A stretch of DNA of 64,000 nt from assembly GCA_022835595.1 (NCBI GenBank), contig BQUP01000004.1, forward strand, positions 1,736,001-1,800,000, given 5' to 3'. A program made the position numbers and the translations under genes. Under the pieces are notes generated by a model, which was not told the DNA's origin, ran no database searches, and saw only the letters and a program-made list of their open reading frames with translations. This document shows, one piece after another, positions 10,780 through 24,988 of the stretch (position 1 is the first letter of the stretch; every line of letters starts with the position of its first letter). The DNA comes from Cystobasidium ongulense. Its lineage: Eukaryota; Basidiomycota; Cystobasidiomycetes; Cystobasidiales; Cystobasidiaceae.

Positions 10780-12596
10780 ATGAGCGACTCGCAGCCTCCC
10801 GCTGGCGCAGACCGTCCTGCAGACGACAAGGCCTCGTCATCATCAGCACCGAACGCGACCGCCAACGGCGCTGGAAGCAGCAGCAGCACCAGCCAGAGCG
10901 ACACCAAGGACGCAACAATGGAGGTGGAGGAAGACGAGTGGCCAGAGGAGATCAAGAATGCGAGTCCGGAAGACCTGATGACCAGAGTCCGTATGCTCGA
11001 CAACGACATTCGGGTAAGCCTGGCTTGCAAGGAACTGCACTGCTCTCAGCAGGCTGCAGCTGCAACCGCTACATGTTAGTCAACTAACGCATGCCGTCGT
11101 ATTCGCATCGCTACCTTCACAGATCATGCGCTCTGAACAGATCCGTCTCAATCACGAAGAGAACAATATGAAGGAGAAGATCAAGGATAACACGACCAAG
11201 ATTAGAGACAACAAGCAGCTTCCATACCTCGTAGCCAAGATTGTAGAAGTGTGTTTGTTCCCACATATGTGTCGTGAGAGTACCCAGCTGACACACCTGC
11301 CCATTGCTTCTGGCCTTGCCTTGTTCCTCCAGATTCTCGATATCGACGAACAGACTGACGAAGCTATCGAAGGCGGAGCTGTCGATCTCGACGCTACACG
11401 GACGGGAAAAGCAGCAGTCATCAAGACTACAACGCGGCAGACTGTTTTCCTACCTATTGTCGGTCTAGTAGACGCCGCCAAACTCAAGCCCGGCGATCTC
11501 GTTGGTGTTCAGAAGGAGTCCTATCTCGTCCTAGATACCCTACCTGCCGAGTACGATACCCGTGTAAAAGCTATGGAAGTCGACGAGAGACCGACGGAAA
11601 CCTATCAAGACATTGGTGGGCTGGACAAGCAAATTGAAGAGTTGGTAGAGGCTATCGTATTGCCTATGAAGCATCCAGAGAAGTTCAAGACGCTGGGTAT
11701 CAAGCCACCGAAAGGCTGCTTGATGTATGGACCTCCAGGTACGTCAAAAGGATTGCTAGAGAAACAGTCTTCAGCGAGGCTAACACCGCGTGCCCATTAT
11801 AAACAATTGCAGGTACCGGAAAGACATTACTCGCCCGAGCTTGCGCAGCTCAGACCGATGCATGCTACCTCAAACTCGCTGCGCCCTCGCTCGTTCAAAT
11901 GTTCATCGGAGATGGTGCCAAGTTAGTCCGCGATGCCTTCGAATTAGCCAAGGAGAAAGCACCAGCTATCATCTTCATCGATGAACTCGACGCTATCGGC
12001 ACGAAACGATTCGACAGCGACAAATCAGGAGATAGAGAAGTTCAGAGGACCATGCTGGAGCTTTTAAATCAACTTGATGGATTCGGCTCAGATGATCGTA
12101 TCAAGGTCATTGCTGCGACGAATAGAATTGATATTCTCGATCCTGCACTCTTAAGATCTGGTCGACTGGATAGAAAGATTGAATTCCCTCTACCAACGGA
12201 AGAAGCTCGTGCCGCTATCATGGAAATTCACTCGAGAAAAATGAAGTGTTCAGGCAAGGTCAACTTTGAGGAATTGGCGAGAAGTACCGACGAGTTCAAT
12301 GGTGCGCCAGCTTATGCCTCATTCTTTGCTTTTTTCGAATAATCACTGAACTTCATTCTCTTTCGCTTGCCACTTTTAGGTGCTCAATTGAAGGCAGTCG
12401 CAGTTGAGGCGGGTATGATTGCGCTGCGAGAAGGAGCGACTGTAGTAGGTCACGAGCACTTCCTCAGGTAAGCACACGTTGTCGCCAGACTCTTCGCCTC
12501 GACGGATTGCAGTTTATTGATGGCTACCCATCTCTTTTCAGCGGTATTATGGAGGTCCAAGCACGAAAGAAGAACGATCACTTCTACTATGCTTAG
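10780..12596 (+). CDS. RPT5: 26S proteasome ATPase Rpt5 (PSMC3)
   Basis: Rpt5 is an AAA+ ATPase of the 19S base hexamer that unfolds substrates and opens the 20S gate. Exons encode an N-terminal acidic, serine-rich leader, the coiled-coil start ([20 protein letters not shown]), the OB domain, and the AAA domain with Walker A GPPGTGKT (split by an intron after GPPG), Walker [12 protein letters not shown] and arginine-finger region [12 protein letters not shown]. The protein ends HFYYA, the HbYX-type tail that docks into the 20S alpha ring and that Rpt5 is known to carry. The start is the ATG at 10780 and the stop TAG at 12594-12596. The [12 protein letters not shown] segment and the tail favour Rpt5 over the other Rpt paralogues. 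Confidence 0.97.
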
Positions 12597-13111
12597 TCCT
12601 TCTCTGTCTTCTCTGTCTTTTTGATGTATGAATGACGATAACAATGTATCGCTAGCGACACTTTGCTGCAACGGATGCAATTTGCGGTCAAACACTTATC
12701 TGCTCCGGCTACTCGACATCTTTTACTGATACCGAGAAACGCAGCGGGTCCGACCGGTCAAAGCTTCTGCAATTTAGTGGAAAAAGGCGCAGTGTAGGAG
12801 CTGTCATTGTCTTTACAGCGCTAGAAGGTTGCGTACAATAGTAAAACGAGCGGAAAAGATTTGCTGAAAAAATATACATAAGACTGTAGTTCGTCGCATA
12901 AAGCTAGTGTGGCATGAGAACAAGAAAAAAAACTCAGAGCAATGGGGCACTGTCTACATTGAACGATAGGTTTGAATACTGCTGACAGGAACGCAGATTC
13001 CAGATGAAGAGGCGACGAGATTGTTTGTGTCGGAGACGATTGATATCTAAGGATGTTTGGGCCAAGTACGGGTATAGTCATTCTTGCATGCTTAGATGAA
13101 ACATGGTAGGT
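12597..13111. other. Convergent intergenic region
   Basis: The gap between the stops of RPT5 (plus) and the MAPK gene (minus) should hold two 3' UTRs. It is A/T-richer than its flanks, and I see no gene in it. Confidence 0.5.
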
Positions 13112-15050
<1,939 letters not shown>

Positions 15051-15632
15051 GGTTTGAGGCGAAATGGCTGCAGTTGGTATCCTCTTGCTCGAGGAGAGAG
15101 AAAGGTGGATGGGTGGTCGACTTTGATCGAATTGATGGAGGCGACTCTGTTCAGGACCGACTGGATGTGGATGGAAGCAAGCAGAGAGTAGAGCAGAGCA
15201 GATGAAGGTATACAGATCCACCGCGAGATAACTGGCCATCTGCCGTCTGCACGTCAAAGGAAGCTGCCGGCGTGGCGTGGCGCGCATGCTCGCCGTGATA
15301 TGCTGGAAGGCTTCCACAGACGCACGAGACCCATTCACACCTTGACATTCGACCATCGCATGAGCCACACAGCAAGCCCATTCAAGGTACCTTAACAAGC
15401 CCACGCGCAAACACGGCCCTGGACTGCCCATTAGCTGCCTTCCAGGCCCGCGGTCCTGGTGCCAAAGCTCCATCCAACTTGTGGCTCGACGAACAACGGC
15501 AACGCCCCCATCTAGAGAACAGGATAGGAGCATCCGCCAGCAGAGTTCTGCCCTCCCTTGCAAGACTTTCATGCTCGCATTCCGGTACATCATCAAAGGT
15601 CACTCAAGCAAGCGCAGCTCGTGCATCCAGCA
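15051..15632. promoter_or_regulatory. Divergent promoter: MAPK and dynactin p27
   Basis: This 582-bp gap lies between two start codons facing away from each other. I see no obvious pheromone-response element. Open frames that cross it on both strands look like chance readings. Confidence 0.5.
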
Positions 15633-16644
15633 ATGACCACTACAGCTCCAGAAGCCAGCACTTCGGCTACCGGTACTCCTGCAACAACTGTCAATGCTCC
15701 CGCCTCGTGTGTCTAACTTTTCAGAATGCTCAATGCGTGTTTTCTGCTCGCTACGCCTGTTCTGACTCGCGACTTGACATGTCCTGACAGAAAGGATCGG
15801 ATAACCGTTGGCAGTAAGGCTACCGTCTGTCAAGATGCCGACTTGCGCGGCGAGATCTCCATTGGCGCAGGTATAACTTGCTCTCTTGTATCTTATACTA
15901 GAGTTTCTATGTGAATCTGACACCGAATCTACTTTGACATTCGCCTCTCATGTTCACAGGCTGCGTACTGCATCCTAGATGTACCGTCTTCGCTTACGCC
16001 GGGCCCATCATACTCGGCGATTGTTGTATCGTCGAGGAGAATGTCATTATTGTCAACAGGTGAGCTTCAGTCGACATATGTCAGAAAGTGCCGGTCGTTT
16101 CTTTTGCAGTCAAGATTGACACGGTTACTGTCACCCGCTTAGATCGAAGGAACCCATGACTATCGGCTCCTACAATCACTTTGAAGTTGGTTCGCGTAGG
16201 TCGATGATTTTCTGGCGCGTCAAACACATAATGGACTTACGCACGACTCCCCATAAAGGCATTGAAGCCCAATCTATAGGAAGCTACAACACCTTTGAGC
16301 CAAAGAGTCGAGTCTCGTCCAGCATAACCATTGGTGATCACTCCACAGTCGGGGCCGGCTGCACATTGAGCTCGGATCAAGCAGCGAGCGAAGAAGACTG
16401 GGCAAGTCTCGACACGGAGTCGCAAGAGAACGTGGAAAATAACGAGACCGAGACAGGCGCAGATCAAGCCAAACCAATAGTAGTCGAGCATCTACCAGAT
16501 TATACCGTCGTGTACGGCGCAGCTAATGAAAGGAGGAAATGGAGTGGTGAAGGGAAACTTCAACAGACTGCTTTGATGCATAAGCACCTTGCATATCTGA
16601 GTGAAACACTGCCCAAGCATTCAAGGTTGAAATTGTTCACGTGA
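15633..16644 (+). CDS. Dynactin subunit 6 (p27), left-handed beta-helix protein
   Basis: p27 is part of the pointed-end complex of dynactin, the cofactor that links dynein to cargo. After a serine- and threonine-rich leader (MTTTAPEAST), spliced exons give a hexapeptide-repeat beta-helix: ITVGSKATVCQDADLRGEIS, then GCVLHPRCTVFAYAGPIILG, a VEENVIIVNRS segment, and SIGSYNTFEPKS. This order and the PIILGDCCIVEENVII block match DCTN6. The C-terminal part has a roughly 45-residue acidic insert (EEDWASLDTESQENVENNE) before the conserved DYTVVYGAANERR and the ending LKLFT at TGA 16642-16644. At least five short introns interrupt it. A bacterial-type acyltransferase is unlikely, since the catalytic histidine context is absent. 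Confidence 0.9.
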
Positions 16645-17221
16645 TTTATTCAAAGTTGACGCATGGTACGGGACGCAGTGGGAGCTTGTGCGAGTAATTA
16701 GGGAGTTGTGGCATGTACTAGTAGTAAGACATGCTTACATCGTATCAATGGTATCAGTGCAGTTGAACTGTCGGAAAGCAAAAAAAAAAGTACCAAGCTC
16801 CTCCGAAAAGTGCCGTTTTCCCGAGGCCCGCTGTGGCAAACGATGCCGGACGGAGGCTCAAACATTGAAACTTGATGCTGGTTTTCAGCTATGCACAACT
16901 GGATCGCTGAAATCCAGATAAGCTTGTATGCACTGGCTTCCAACTGCGGGAAGTAGACGGTCATCCGCAGAGACCACGCCAGACTCTGCCAGCGAAGACG
17001 ATGGCAATCCGCCGACGATGATGATGATCGGGCTGGTCCAGCATCCGAACACGCTGCGAGGAAACACTGGCGTTGCGCAGACGAAGAAGACGGTATACTT
17101 GAAAGACGACGTGCTGTCTTCTTCTACAAATGGCTACTTCCTGTAAGTCGTCACCTCCGTCCGCGAGCATTTGGAAAAAGCTGAGACGTTGCTCCGGAAC
17201 TCTTTCGCTGATAACTCGGCA
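16645..17221 (+). other. Upstream region of the LURP-one-like gene, possibly with a 5' exon
   Basis: An open frame from 16928 (MHWLPTAGSRRSS) runs to a good donor, GTAAGT, at about 17143. It could be a first exon of the gene that follows, but I could not find an acceptor giving a convincing intron length. Otherwise nothing is recognised. Confidence 0.3.
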
Positions 17222-17954
17222 ATGACACGCTACAATATTTGGGGAAAACCAATACGACCATCAAGCGTCAAAGACGAGACGGGAGAGACTTGCTGTAGGA
17301 TACACGGAGAAGCTGCATTGGTGCAGAATTCTGGATTCGACATACCAAAGGTGTTCTACAAGAATGCGAAGAGTACGTTGCACTATTCGGATATTGTAAG
17401 ATCTTGCTGACCATATTATTCCTTACAGTCTTCACGGATGGTTGGGGAAGACCACTGTTCACACTGAAAAGGAAACAAATGAGCATACATCAGAGCTCAC
17501 AAGTATACGATTTGACGGGGAAGCCACTGTTGGAAACGAGAAGCAAGTTCAGCTGTGAGTACATAAGCTAGGGTGAAGAAGTCAGGAGATCTCTCTAATG
17601 TCCATTCCTTGAATCCATTATAGTTACGAAAAACAAGATGGGAGCGTCTTTCGTCAACCTGTACGATGGACAACCTGTGGAAGTCGAAGTGTCAGGGAAA
17701 TATACAACTCGAGAAGCGACAATAAAGCTTTCAACCGGTGAACTATTAGGACGGATTCTCCGCACTGGATCTGATCAGTATGCCGTAGAGGTAAGATGTG
17801 AATGGTTCCTCGTCGTCGACTTGAAGGTCTCGTCAGACTAAAACGTGATCTTCGGCAGATTTACCCCGGCGTGGGTATACTCTTGTTGATCCTTCTCGCA
17901 GTAGCATATAGTGAACAAGGGCAGGAGAACAATAGAAGCGCCTGGACGACTTGA
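17222..17954 (+). CDS. LURP-one-related / tubby C-terminal-like protein
   Basis: The spliced frame has the alternating beta-strand pattern of the LOR (LURP-one-related, DUF567) fold, a scramblase/tubby-like barrel whose function is mostly unknown. It runs FTDGWGRPLFTLKRK, VYDLTGKPLLETRSK, VEVSGKYTTREATIKL, LGRILRTGSDQYAVEI, then the hydrophobic closing helix YPGVGILLLILLAVAYSEQ that fills the barrel in this family. Three introns with GT-AG borders join cleanly in phase (AATGCGAAGA to TCTTCACG, AGCT to TTACG, GTAGAG to ATTTAC). The stop is TGA 17952-17954. The start is uncertain: the ATG at 17222 (MTRYNIWGKPIRPSS) is the simplest choice, and an upstream exon from 16928 is possible. Confidence 0.6.
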
Positions 17955-18310
17955 TACCCTTGCTTTTCACCTATTAATATCGCAAATATACCCCTAGCTC
18001 GTCAGTGTGAAGGCTACAAGTCCCGACTATTCCGCCACCGAGGTTAACACGACACCGAACGAGTATTTTCTGTGCATTGCATTTAGACCTTCCTTTCTCT
18101 GTTGTTGTTCCAATAAATGCTCTTGATGTCATGCAGCTTGCCCGACGTAAACTCCCAGCTTTCCCATTGCCGGATGCGATAACAACGACCAGCTAGCAAT
18201 CGACTTTACGCGTCTTTCGTATCGACCAACAACGCGTATTAATCCAACCTTCATCAAACATCTAGGACAGCTAGACCTAGGCAGATAACAGAGAAGAGGC
18301 CTGCTACACC
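17955..18310. other. PRI1 upstream region
   Basis: This 356-bp gap lies between two plus-strand genes. I see no gene in it. It should hold the preceding gene's 3' UTR and the PRI1 promoter. Confidence 0.45.
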
Positions 18311-20200
18311 ATGGCAAGGTCACTCGACGTGGTGGATCTGTTCGAGGATGATGGACTGGACGAGAAAGCAATGTCAGTGGAAACAATCGCCAGGCTGACA
18401 AGCATTCAATGGCAGACAGCTGCTGATTAGTGGGAGTCTTATGCACACAGGGTTCGCATAGCTTCACGCTTCGACGCCAAAGACTTCGACGACCTCTCCA
18501 ATCCTGCAGTCATGACCGCCTTCTATCGCCGACTATTCCCAGCAAAACAACTATATCTCTGGCTAAACCAGGATCACGGTGTGTTCCTATCACAGAGCTA
18601 GGAGGATTAGTGTTGTCTGTTCAAGGTGAACCTGACGCGTCATCTACTCTTTGTTGCTCTCCTACCACCGCAGTTCCGAGCCGACTCTGGACAAACCGCG
18701 AGATTGCCTTTACTCTCGCTAACGATGCCTATCTCGTAAGCGGTGTCCCTTCACGCTCAGTATGGAGCCTGTGATTGAAAACAATATGGTCTTATCCCAC
18801 ATAGCGCTACAACTCCTTCCAATCATATACCGACTTTCACAAAGAAGTTATACGACTCAATCCAGCACGTTTCGAAATAGGAGCAATCTACAACCACAGA
18901 CCAAAAGACAAACGAACGCAATTGAAAGCAGCATTAAAACCACAACAACGCGAATTGGTATTCGATATTGATATGACTGATTATGATGAAATCAGAACTT
19001 GCTGTAGGGACAAGAGGATTTGTACGCGCTGTTGGAAGTTTATCGCTACTGCTGTAAAGGTCCTGGATAGGACGCTGAGAGGTGAGTAGTCGTAGCCCAT
19101 TGATTAGTCTGTTGATTCACTTGCTGACGCGTGTGAGAATTGCAGAGGATTTCGGATTTGTACACCTTCTTTGGGTCTACTCTGGTCGTCGAGGTATCCA
19201 TTGCTGGATATCAGATCAAGCAGCCTTGAGTCTAACAGATGATCAACGACGAGCTATAGTAGGTTATCTAGAAGTGGTGAAAGGAGGAGCACATCAACAT
19301 AAAAAAGTAGATTTACAAAGACCTTTACATCCATTTTTGAAAAGAACAGTAGAAACAGTTTTAAATTCACCTTTTATCAAAGTTATTCTTGAAGATCAAG
19401 ATTGTTTTAGACATGAAATTGGCTGGGAAGCTTTATTGAGATTATTACCTACTTCAGATGAGAAATTCTTAGGTATGAGTCAGAAATTGGAAGGTCAATG
19501 GAGGAAAAATGATTATTCTAGTAAAGAAAAATGGCAGATGTTTGTTGGCGCTGCTAAAGAAGTAGTAGAGAGCGAGACGAATGCTAAGAAGGTGGGCCAA
19601 AACAGACTGCTGTTGTACGGTTACCGCAGTCAATGCTGACTTCTCTTCTTCGCTTAGCGCATGCAATTGAGCGATAGGCTCAATGCCACCATCGAGGACA
19701 TCAAACTACAATACCTCTACCCAAGAATCGACGCAGAAGTTTCAAAGCACCAGAACCATTTACTCAAATCACCTTTTGTAGTTCATCCAGGTACAGGAAG
19801 AGTATGTGTACCTCTAGATCCCGCAAAAGTAGATGAATTTGATCCAGAAACAGTTCCTACCGTTGGAATGCTATTGCGTGAACTGGACCGAATTAAACCT
19901 GAAGAAGTATCTAAGGTGAAGAAAGAAGAAATGGACACTCAAGATGAAGGAAACAAGGAAAATTCTCAAGGAGATGCCAAGCAACCTCAAAGTAGAGAAA
20001 TCGGTTGGGAACAAACTTCTTTGAAACCTTATGTTGAAATGTTTGAAAAACATATAAATGCTATTATCAAAGACAATATACGTTCTAAAAAAGGTAAGCT
20101 CGCCTCTTTCTTCTCTGACTATCTTCTGTGTTCCTATTGACCAAGGTCCTCTCCTGTTAAATCCTTTTTAGCTGTCAAAGCCGAAACATTCGATTTCTGA
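18311..20200 (+). CDS. PRI1: DNA primase small catalytic subunit
   Basis: This is the catalytic subunit of primase in the DNA polymerase alpha-primase complex and makes RNA primers for replication. The ATG at 18311 opens MARSLDVVDLFEDD. Later exons give PSRLWTNREIAFTLANDAYL, RYNSFQSYTDFHKEVIRLNP, then the active-site block VFDIDMTDYDEIRTCC with the catalytic aspartates, the zinc-binding CCRDKRICTRCWKF and WVYSGRRGIHCWISD, all hallmarks of PriS/Prim1. A lysine- and glutamate-rich linker (around 19900-20000) precedes the C-terminal helix KPYVEMFEKHINAI. The last exon is short (AVKAETFDF) and ends at TGA 20198-20200. Codon use after about 19290 is more A/T-rich than the gene's first half. Confidence 0.97.
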
Positions 20201-20765
20201 TAAGCGTCAAACGGATTCTTTTCGATTCGGTCTTGTAATCTTTCACGCCAGTTGATGCTATATACTGTCCCTCTGAGCGATGTGTAAAGTTGACATGGAC
20301 ACGAGCATGCAGAGTTAGTTATGATATCGTGAAGTCCGGCTGTACTAGGGGCAGCTTGTTGCAATGAATATCATCGAGATCTATCAGTCTGAAAACACTC
20401 TTACATGGATGAAGGTCGACATCTACACGGGACGTTTGCTCTGGCTCTTGCAACTTTGGAACGAAGTTACTGCATACCAAGGAAGTTTCCCAGCGTTGTG
20501 TCGAGCTCAAAGTCGCATCAAAGATCCTGAGGTAGGGGTTATACGTTCCACGAGCCGTCCATAGCATCAGAAGTGATACAACTGTCATTTCATAATTACA
20601 CACGTTCGTAATTAACATATAGAATTTTGCTCCCGTTGAGGAATGAATCATATTGGCAAATACTTCGTTAAAAACTGCATGAGGGGCCTGACCTCCCTAA
20701 TTCGACTCAATTGAGTATAAGACGTAACCATTGACTACTGTTTACTGCTTTGACCTTTATTCTAA
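20201..20765. other. Convergent intergenic region
   Basis: This lies between the PRI1 stop and the stop of the minus-strand cytochrome-b5 gene. Open frames at 20319-20651 (minus) and 20364-20564 (plus) overlap each other and have no domain, so I see no gene. Confidence 0.45.
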
Positions 20766-21957
20766 TCATCTAGCACCACCTTCTGCTTTCGCATCGCAGG
20801 GTTCTGGTAATGGTGCATCTTCAGGTATAGCTTCGTGTAGTACCTTACCGACCTTGTAGTACTTGGCGTGATTGTCGAAGAAGGATTTCCAGCCATCTAA
20901 AGCCTGATAGAGTGAGAGAAGGGGTATCAGCATGAACCATTGCTTGACTTTTGTCTCGCCTTCCCCCCTCCTGTTTTCCACGAGACCCAAGCGAGGAGAA
21001 TCATGAAAAAGAGGAGCCAAGCCACTTTTTGTTCCTCTCACCTTTTGTTCCTTGTCTGAGAAACCTCTAATATCATGCGTGAGATGCGTTTGAAAGCAAC
21101 CAGTTACAAAAGCTCTTGCTCCATCTTTGCCTGCGAAGTGATTGTATGATGCGCCCTGGAGAGCACATACACAACGAGAGAGAGGTTGTACTATTAGATG
21201 AAATGATGAAAAAGGTATTGTTATAGATAATTAGATAATGAGAGCGCACCTTTCCGTACATCCTTGGATTTGCAGAGACATCATATACTGATTGATCAAT
21301 GGCGAGGTAGATTGGAAGTGCAGGGTTTGAGCCGTCATAGGTGAGAAGTTCTGTTTCCGAGAATGTTTTCATCTGTAGTTGTCGAGGTAGGCTTTCTTGT
21401 CAGCTTGATACGTTATACTTGGCAGTTCTCTCCTTCGAGAAAGCCGGTCTTTCCTGAGTCAAGTCATGTGACTTTGCAGGCAAGACGGGGGGACACGGCG
21501 TGACTGAACTCACAGGTCGTGGAAGCCAGTTCATGGGATTGCTCCATTTGCCTTTGTAACCGAATGTCCATGTTTCTGTCATTGCTCTGGACAGTAAGAG
21601 TGTGCCGAGTACGAGGACAGCGAGGTATCTGAACAGCGTCCGGGATACCTGAGTCGTCCGTTCAAAGATGGGGGGCGATGATGCTTTCTCCATGCTCGCT
21701 GTTTTCGCCTTGTCGTCTGTAGATGAGGAAGATGGCTGCTGCTGCTTGATGTCCCACGTATGCTTCTTCAAGAATGGGAGATTTGCCCTTTTCTTGCGGT
21801 ATAGCTTGCCGTTGCGCGATACTTTGGGCAGCGCTGCTTCGTGCTCGTCTGCGGGCTGTGGGTGGGCGAAGAACTGGGGGCTGTCTGGCAGCAGTGATGG
21901 TGGTGGTGGTGACGGCGGAGGACAAGGCAGGCTGCTGCTGCTCCCGCTCTTGTCCAT
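20766..21957 (-). CDS. Dap1/MAPR-like cytochrome b5 heme-binding protein
   Basis: This is a membrane-anchored heme protein of the MAPR family; yeast Dap1 supports Erg11 in sterol synthesis. Exon 1 carries a proline- and serine-rich N-terminus, a basic patch (KLYRKKRANLPF) and a single transmembrane helix (FRYLAVLVLGTLLLSRAM), then GKWSNPMNWLPRP. The next exons give FSETELLTYDGSNPALPIYL, AIDQSVYDVSANPRMYGKG and SYNHFAGKDGARAFVTGCF, the MAPR heme pocket. The last exon is LDGWKSFFDNHAKYYKVGKV to TGA 20766-20768. The start is taken at 21957; an in-frame ATG at 22062 would add 35 residues. ERG6, also a sterol gene, lies just beyond on the same strand, which may be coincidence. Confidence 0.86.
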
Positions 21958-22418
21958 CGTGTCGTTATCGTGTCGTGTCTCTCTGCTTTCACTCTGAACT
22001 CTAAAGCCAGCAGGCGAGTCGGGTCGGTCTTGGGCCAAACATTCACCGTGAAATCCATCCATCCATCCATCCCGACTTGATCATGTCAGACCCGCCGACC
22101 CGACGTGACTCGACTCTGATGCGACTGGTCTCCACTCCACCTAGCAACTTCAAAGCAGACACTCGCACGGTGCGCTCGCTCGCAGTCCACATCCCCCTCG
22201 CATGCCATCACACTTTGACCTTCCAAAAGCCCATGAACAACGCCAGAAAGAAAGCCGGCCTAGCGAATTATTGCCAGACTTGCTACTACAAAGGTACACG
22301 GTAGAGATCGAAGAACAGACGACAAACGAATGTAGTGGGCACATCAACGATGGGGGGTATTAAGATCGGTCAAGCATGCATCTCTCCGCGTGTCTAGACT
22401 AGATCGATGAGGGAACGT
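21958..22418. other. Gap between ERG6 and the Dap1-like gene
   Basis: This 460-bp region lies between two minus-strand genes. It should contain the Dap1-like promoter and the ERG6 3' UTR. A plus-strand frame at 22077-22304 has no recognisable content. Confidence 0.4.
22053..22072. repeat. (ATCC)n microsatellite
   Basis: Five tandem ATCC tetranucleotides lie just upstream of the Dap1-like gene. The complementary unit GGAT recurs three to four times at about 24297-24310, upstream of ERG6. Confidence 0.85.
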
Positions 22419-24050
22419 CTACTGTCCGTTAGTGTGCTCAGGCTTGCGGCAGACGAAGAGTTCTGAGGGGAGAATAAAGCATTTATAAATCAGTACGCAA
22501 ATCATAATATCGAAAGCCAGACGAGTAGTAAAGGAGAGAAGAAAGAGAAAGAAACAAACTCACGCATAGGGGTGAATAATTTCTCCCTTCCACCAGCAAC
22601 CAGAGCATCGGCAGCAGTTTTTAAAGCTTCACCAACATCATAAGTTCCTTTAGGTACAAAACCCATTTTTTCTAAAACCCAAACTGTATTTTGCGTAAAG
22701 AATTTTCCTATTGTTGTCATTCTTGCTACCATTACTGCGTCCCATAATGTTTGGATCTTTCGAATATCTCCTTCGAGGGGGTAGTACCATGGCTGGAAAA
22801 CACCTCAAGACACGTCAGTCGTTGATCCTCTTGCATATAGAATACATGAGTATTGTCATTGAGCGAAGGATCAACTCACAATCTCATCTGGTCTATCAGC
22901 GAGATCCTCATCATAGATAATCTCAAATCCAACGCTCTTGAGCGCGTTTCGAGCATTATCAATGCTGCGCATCTCAGGAATACCATCTCCTACTTCGATT
23001 CCGTGTGCGATGTGTCTGTGGTGGGCGTTGTTCTTGTCATATGCGTCTGTCATGCACCATTCGTACACACCGAACTGCAATGGCATGGAACGTCAGTAAG
23101 GCTCGCTATATGGACAGATAGACCAGAACTTGGTAGATAACTTACGACACCGCCTGGCTTCAAGACCTTCAAGATCTCACCATAAATACCCTCGAAATTA
23201 GGAGCATGTACAGTAGCTTCAATAGCATAAACAGCGTCCACCGAACCAGGACCAAACATTTCTGATAATTTCATAAAATCACCTTTGACAAAATCCAATT
23301 GATTTGTTAAACCTGCTTTTGCTGTATATTTAGTTGCTCTTTCAACTTGAAATTGATTATTGTTCACTCCTGTAATATGAGCACCACTGAATCTTGCTAT
23401 TTCTCGAGCTGGTCCTCCTACTCCACATCCAATATCTAAAACTCTCATACCGGGTTTAAGACCCATTTGAGCAGAGAGGAAATGCTCATGTCGTGCTAGT
23501 GCTTGATAGAAGGCTTCTCCCTTGTAGTACCTGCATTGTGGTTCGAAGGGAAAGAGAATATTGTTTTCAGCGATCAAGTGTTTGATATCAAAAGATGGGA
23601 AACCTCCGCCTCACCTGGCGAAATGGAAAGACGTGCCCCAGCCGTACTCGTACAGCTCGGTAGCGCCATCGTAGTATCCGTTCTGTAATGATACGAAGAG
23701 GGAGGAACGAGAGGTTGCATTGAAGAGATGGCGAATCGAGAGAGAGGCACAATGCATGAGAAGGCGCGTGGGTAAAGGAAGGCAAGACGAGATAGACGGG
23801 CAGGAAAGAATACAGTCAGCATTGGAGGGACAGCAATATCACGAGCCAATTAGTGATAGTGCGGTGGTAAACTCACGACCACATCAGTATAGGCATCCTT
23901 TCTAGCATCCATCTGCTCTGCCGTATCTTTTGTAGAATCTGCATTCCAGTGCTTGGTGTACGAGGCTATTCCAGCTCTATTTCTTACATCACCATCTGTT
24001 CTCTTGCTTAGTGCAGATGTGTTGCTTCCATTGGTGGTTGCGTTGACCAT
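22419..24050 (-). CDS. ERG6: Sterol 24-C-methyltransferase
   Basis: Erg6 transfers a methyl group from S-adenosylmethionine to C-24 of zymosterol in the ergosterol pathway, at the ER and on lipid droplets. The start at 24050 opens [13 protein letters not shown] short exon carries the sterol-binding [13 protein letters not shown]. The SAM motif [19 protein letters not shown] and the Erg6-specific [10 protein letters not shown] and [12 protein letters not shown] follow. The C-terminal exons cover [19 protein letters not shown] and a final [11 protein letters not shown] ending at TAG (22419-22421). Introns are short and frequent. A GT dinucleotide run lies immediately 5' of the start. Confidence 0.97.
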
Positions 24051-24988
24051 GTTGAAGTACGCGTGTGTGTGTGTGTGTTTTTGTGGAGTGTGTGTGTTTT
24101 GCTGCTGCTCTGGGAAAGATTGAGGAACTGGAACCACCCACTTCAGGCGATAAAAGACAGTTGGGAGTTGAAGGAAAGGTTGTCCGTTGAGGGAGTGTCG
24201 CCTTGTCGATGTGCTGTCCTGAACCAACGAGTGTGCGTTGAATGCGAACGGAAGAAAGAGCCTTTCCTAATTCTCGTTTCAACAACTTCAAGGCATGGAT
24301 GGATGGATGGGCCTGCGCACTCGCTCGTACGAGGTGGCGAGAAAAGGCTGCAAAGCATGGCGCTACGCGTCGGCTATTGGATGGAAGCAGGCAGAGCATG
24401 GCCTGACATGACATGACACGCATGACATGAGGTGCAGTTGTCGATATGCTGCCACACCCTGCTCTTCTGCTTGTCGTGCTCTGTCCTGCCTATCCACCCA
24501 TTAATCGACGCGCTGCTCGAGTGAGCAGTACATACACAGAGCATCAGTCGAAGCTCAAGGCAGTCAGTGCTGGACTGGCTCCAGCTCCATGCTCGCCTAT
24601 AGGTGAATGCTTGTAGGCCTTTCCACGGTCACGACGATATTCCGCCCATCCGCAGCCTTCCAGAGCAGCAGCAGCGTGTAATCAATATAAATGTACACGC
24701 ATCACAGGAACGACAAGCAGACGGGCGAGGTGTGTCCATCCTGATCTACATCCTACTCGCTTGTGCATGCACTGCGACTGTCCGCCTGCCTCGACCTTCT
24801 TGCCCACTTGCCCACACTGACCGCGACCTGCCCATCGCTCACTGCTTGACCTCGCTCCAGAAGAGAAGCAAAGCGTCCAACCTCCAACGCGGCACGACAA
24901 GGACGGACGGACGGACTGGAGTGGGAAGCCAGCAGACTACACGCGTAGGCTAGCTAGCTGCGGTGTGCCCATCTAGACGTGTTCTACA
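24051..24988. promoter_or_regulatory. Divergent promoter of ERG6 and the nucleoporin gene
   Basis: This 938-bp gap lies between two start codons facing away from each other. A GT run at 24063-24078 sits at the ERG6 side and a GGAT tetranucleotide run at about 24297-24310. I recognise no sterol-regulatory element. Confidence 0.5.
24063..24078. repeat. (GT)n microsatellite in the ERG6 leader
   Basis: Eight GT units start 13 bp upstream of the ERG6 ATG, followed by a second shorter run near 24090. Such a tract directly before the start could vary in length between strains. Confidence 0.85.

Noticed and set aside
21668-21997. Plus-strand frames opposite the first exon of the Dap1-like gene
   Set aside because: The minus-strand frame has a membrane helix and splices into a heme-binding domain, while the plus frames have no domain.
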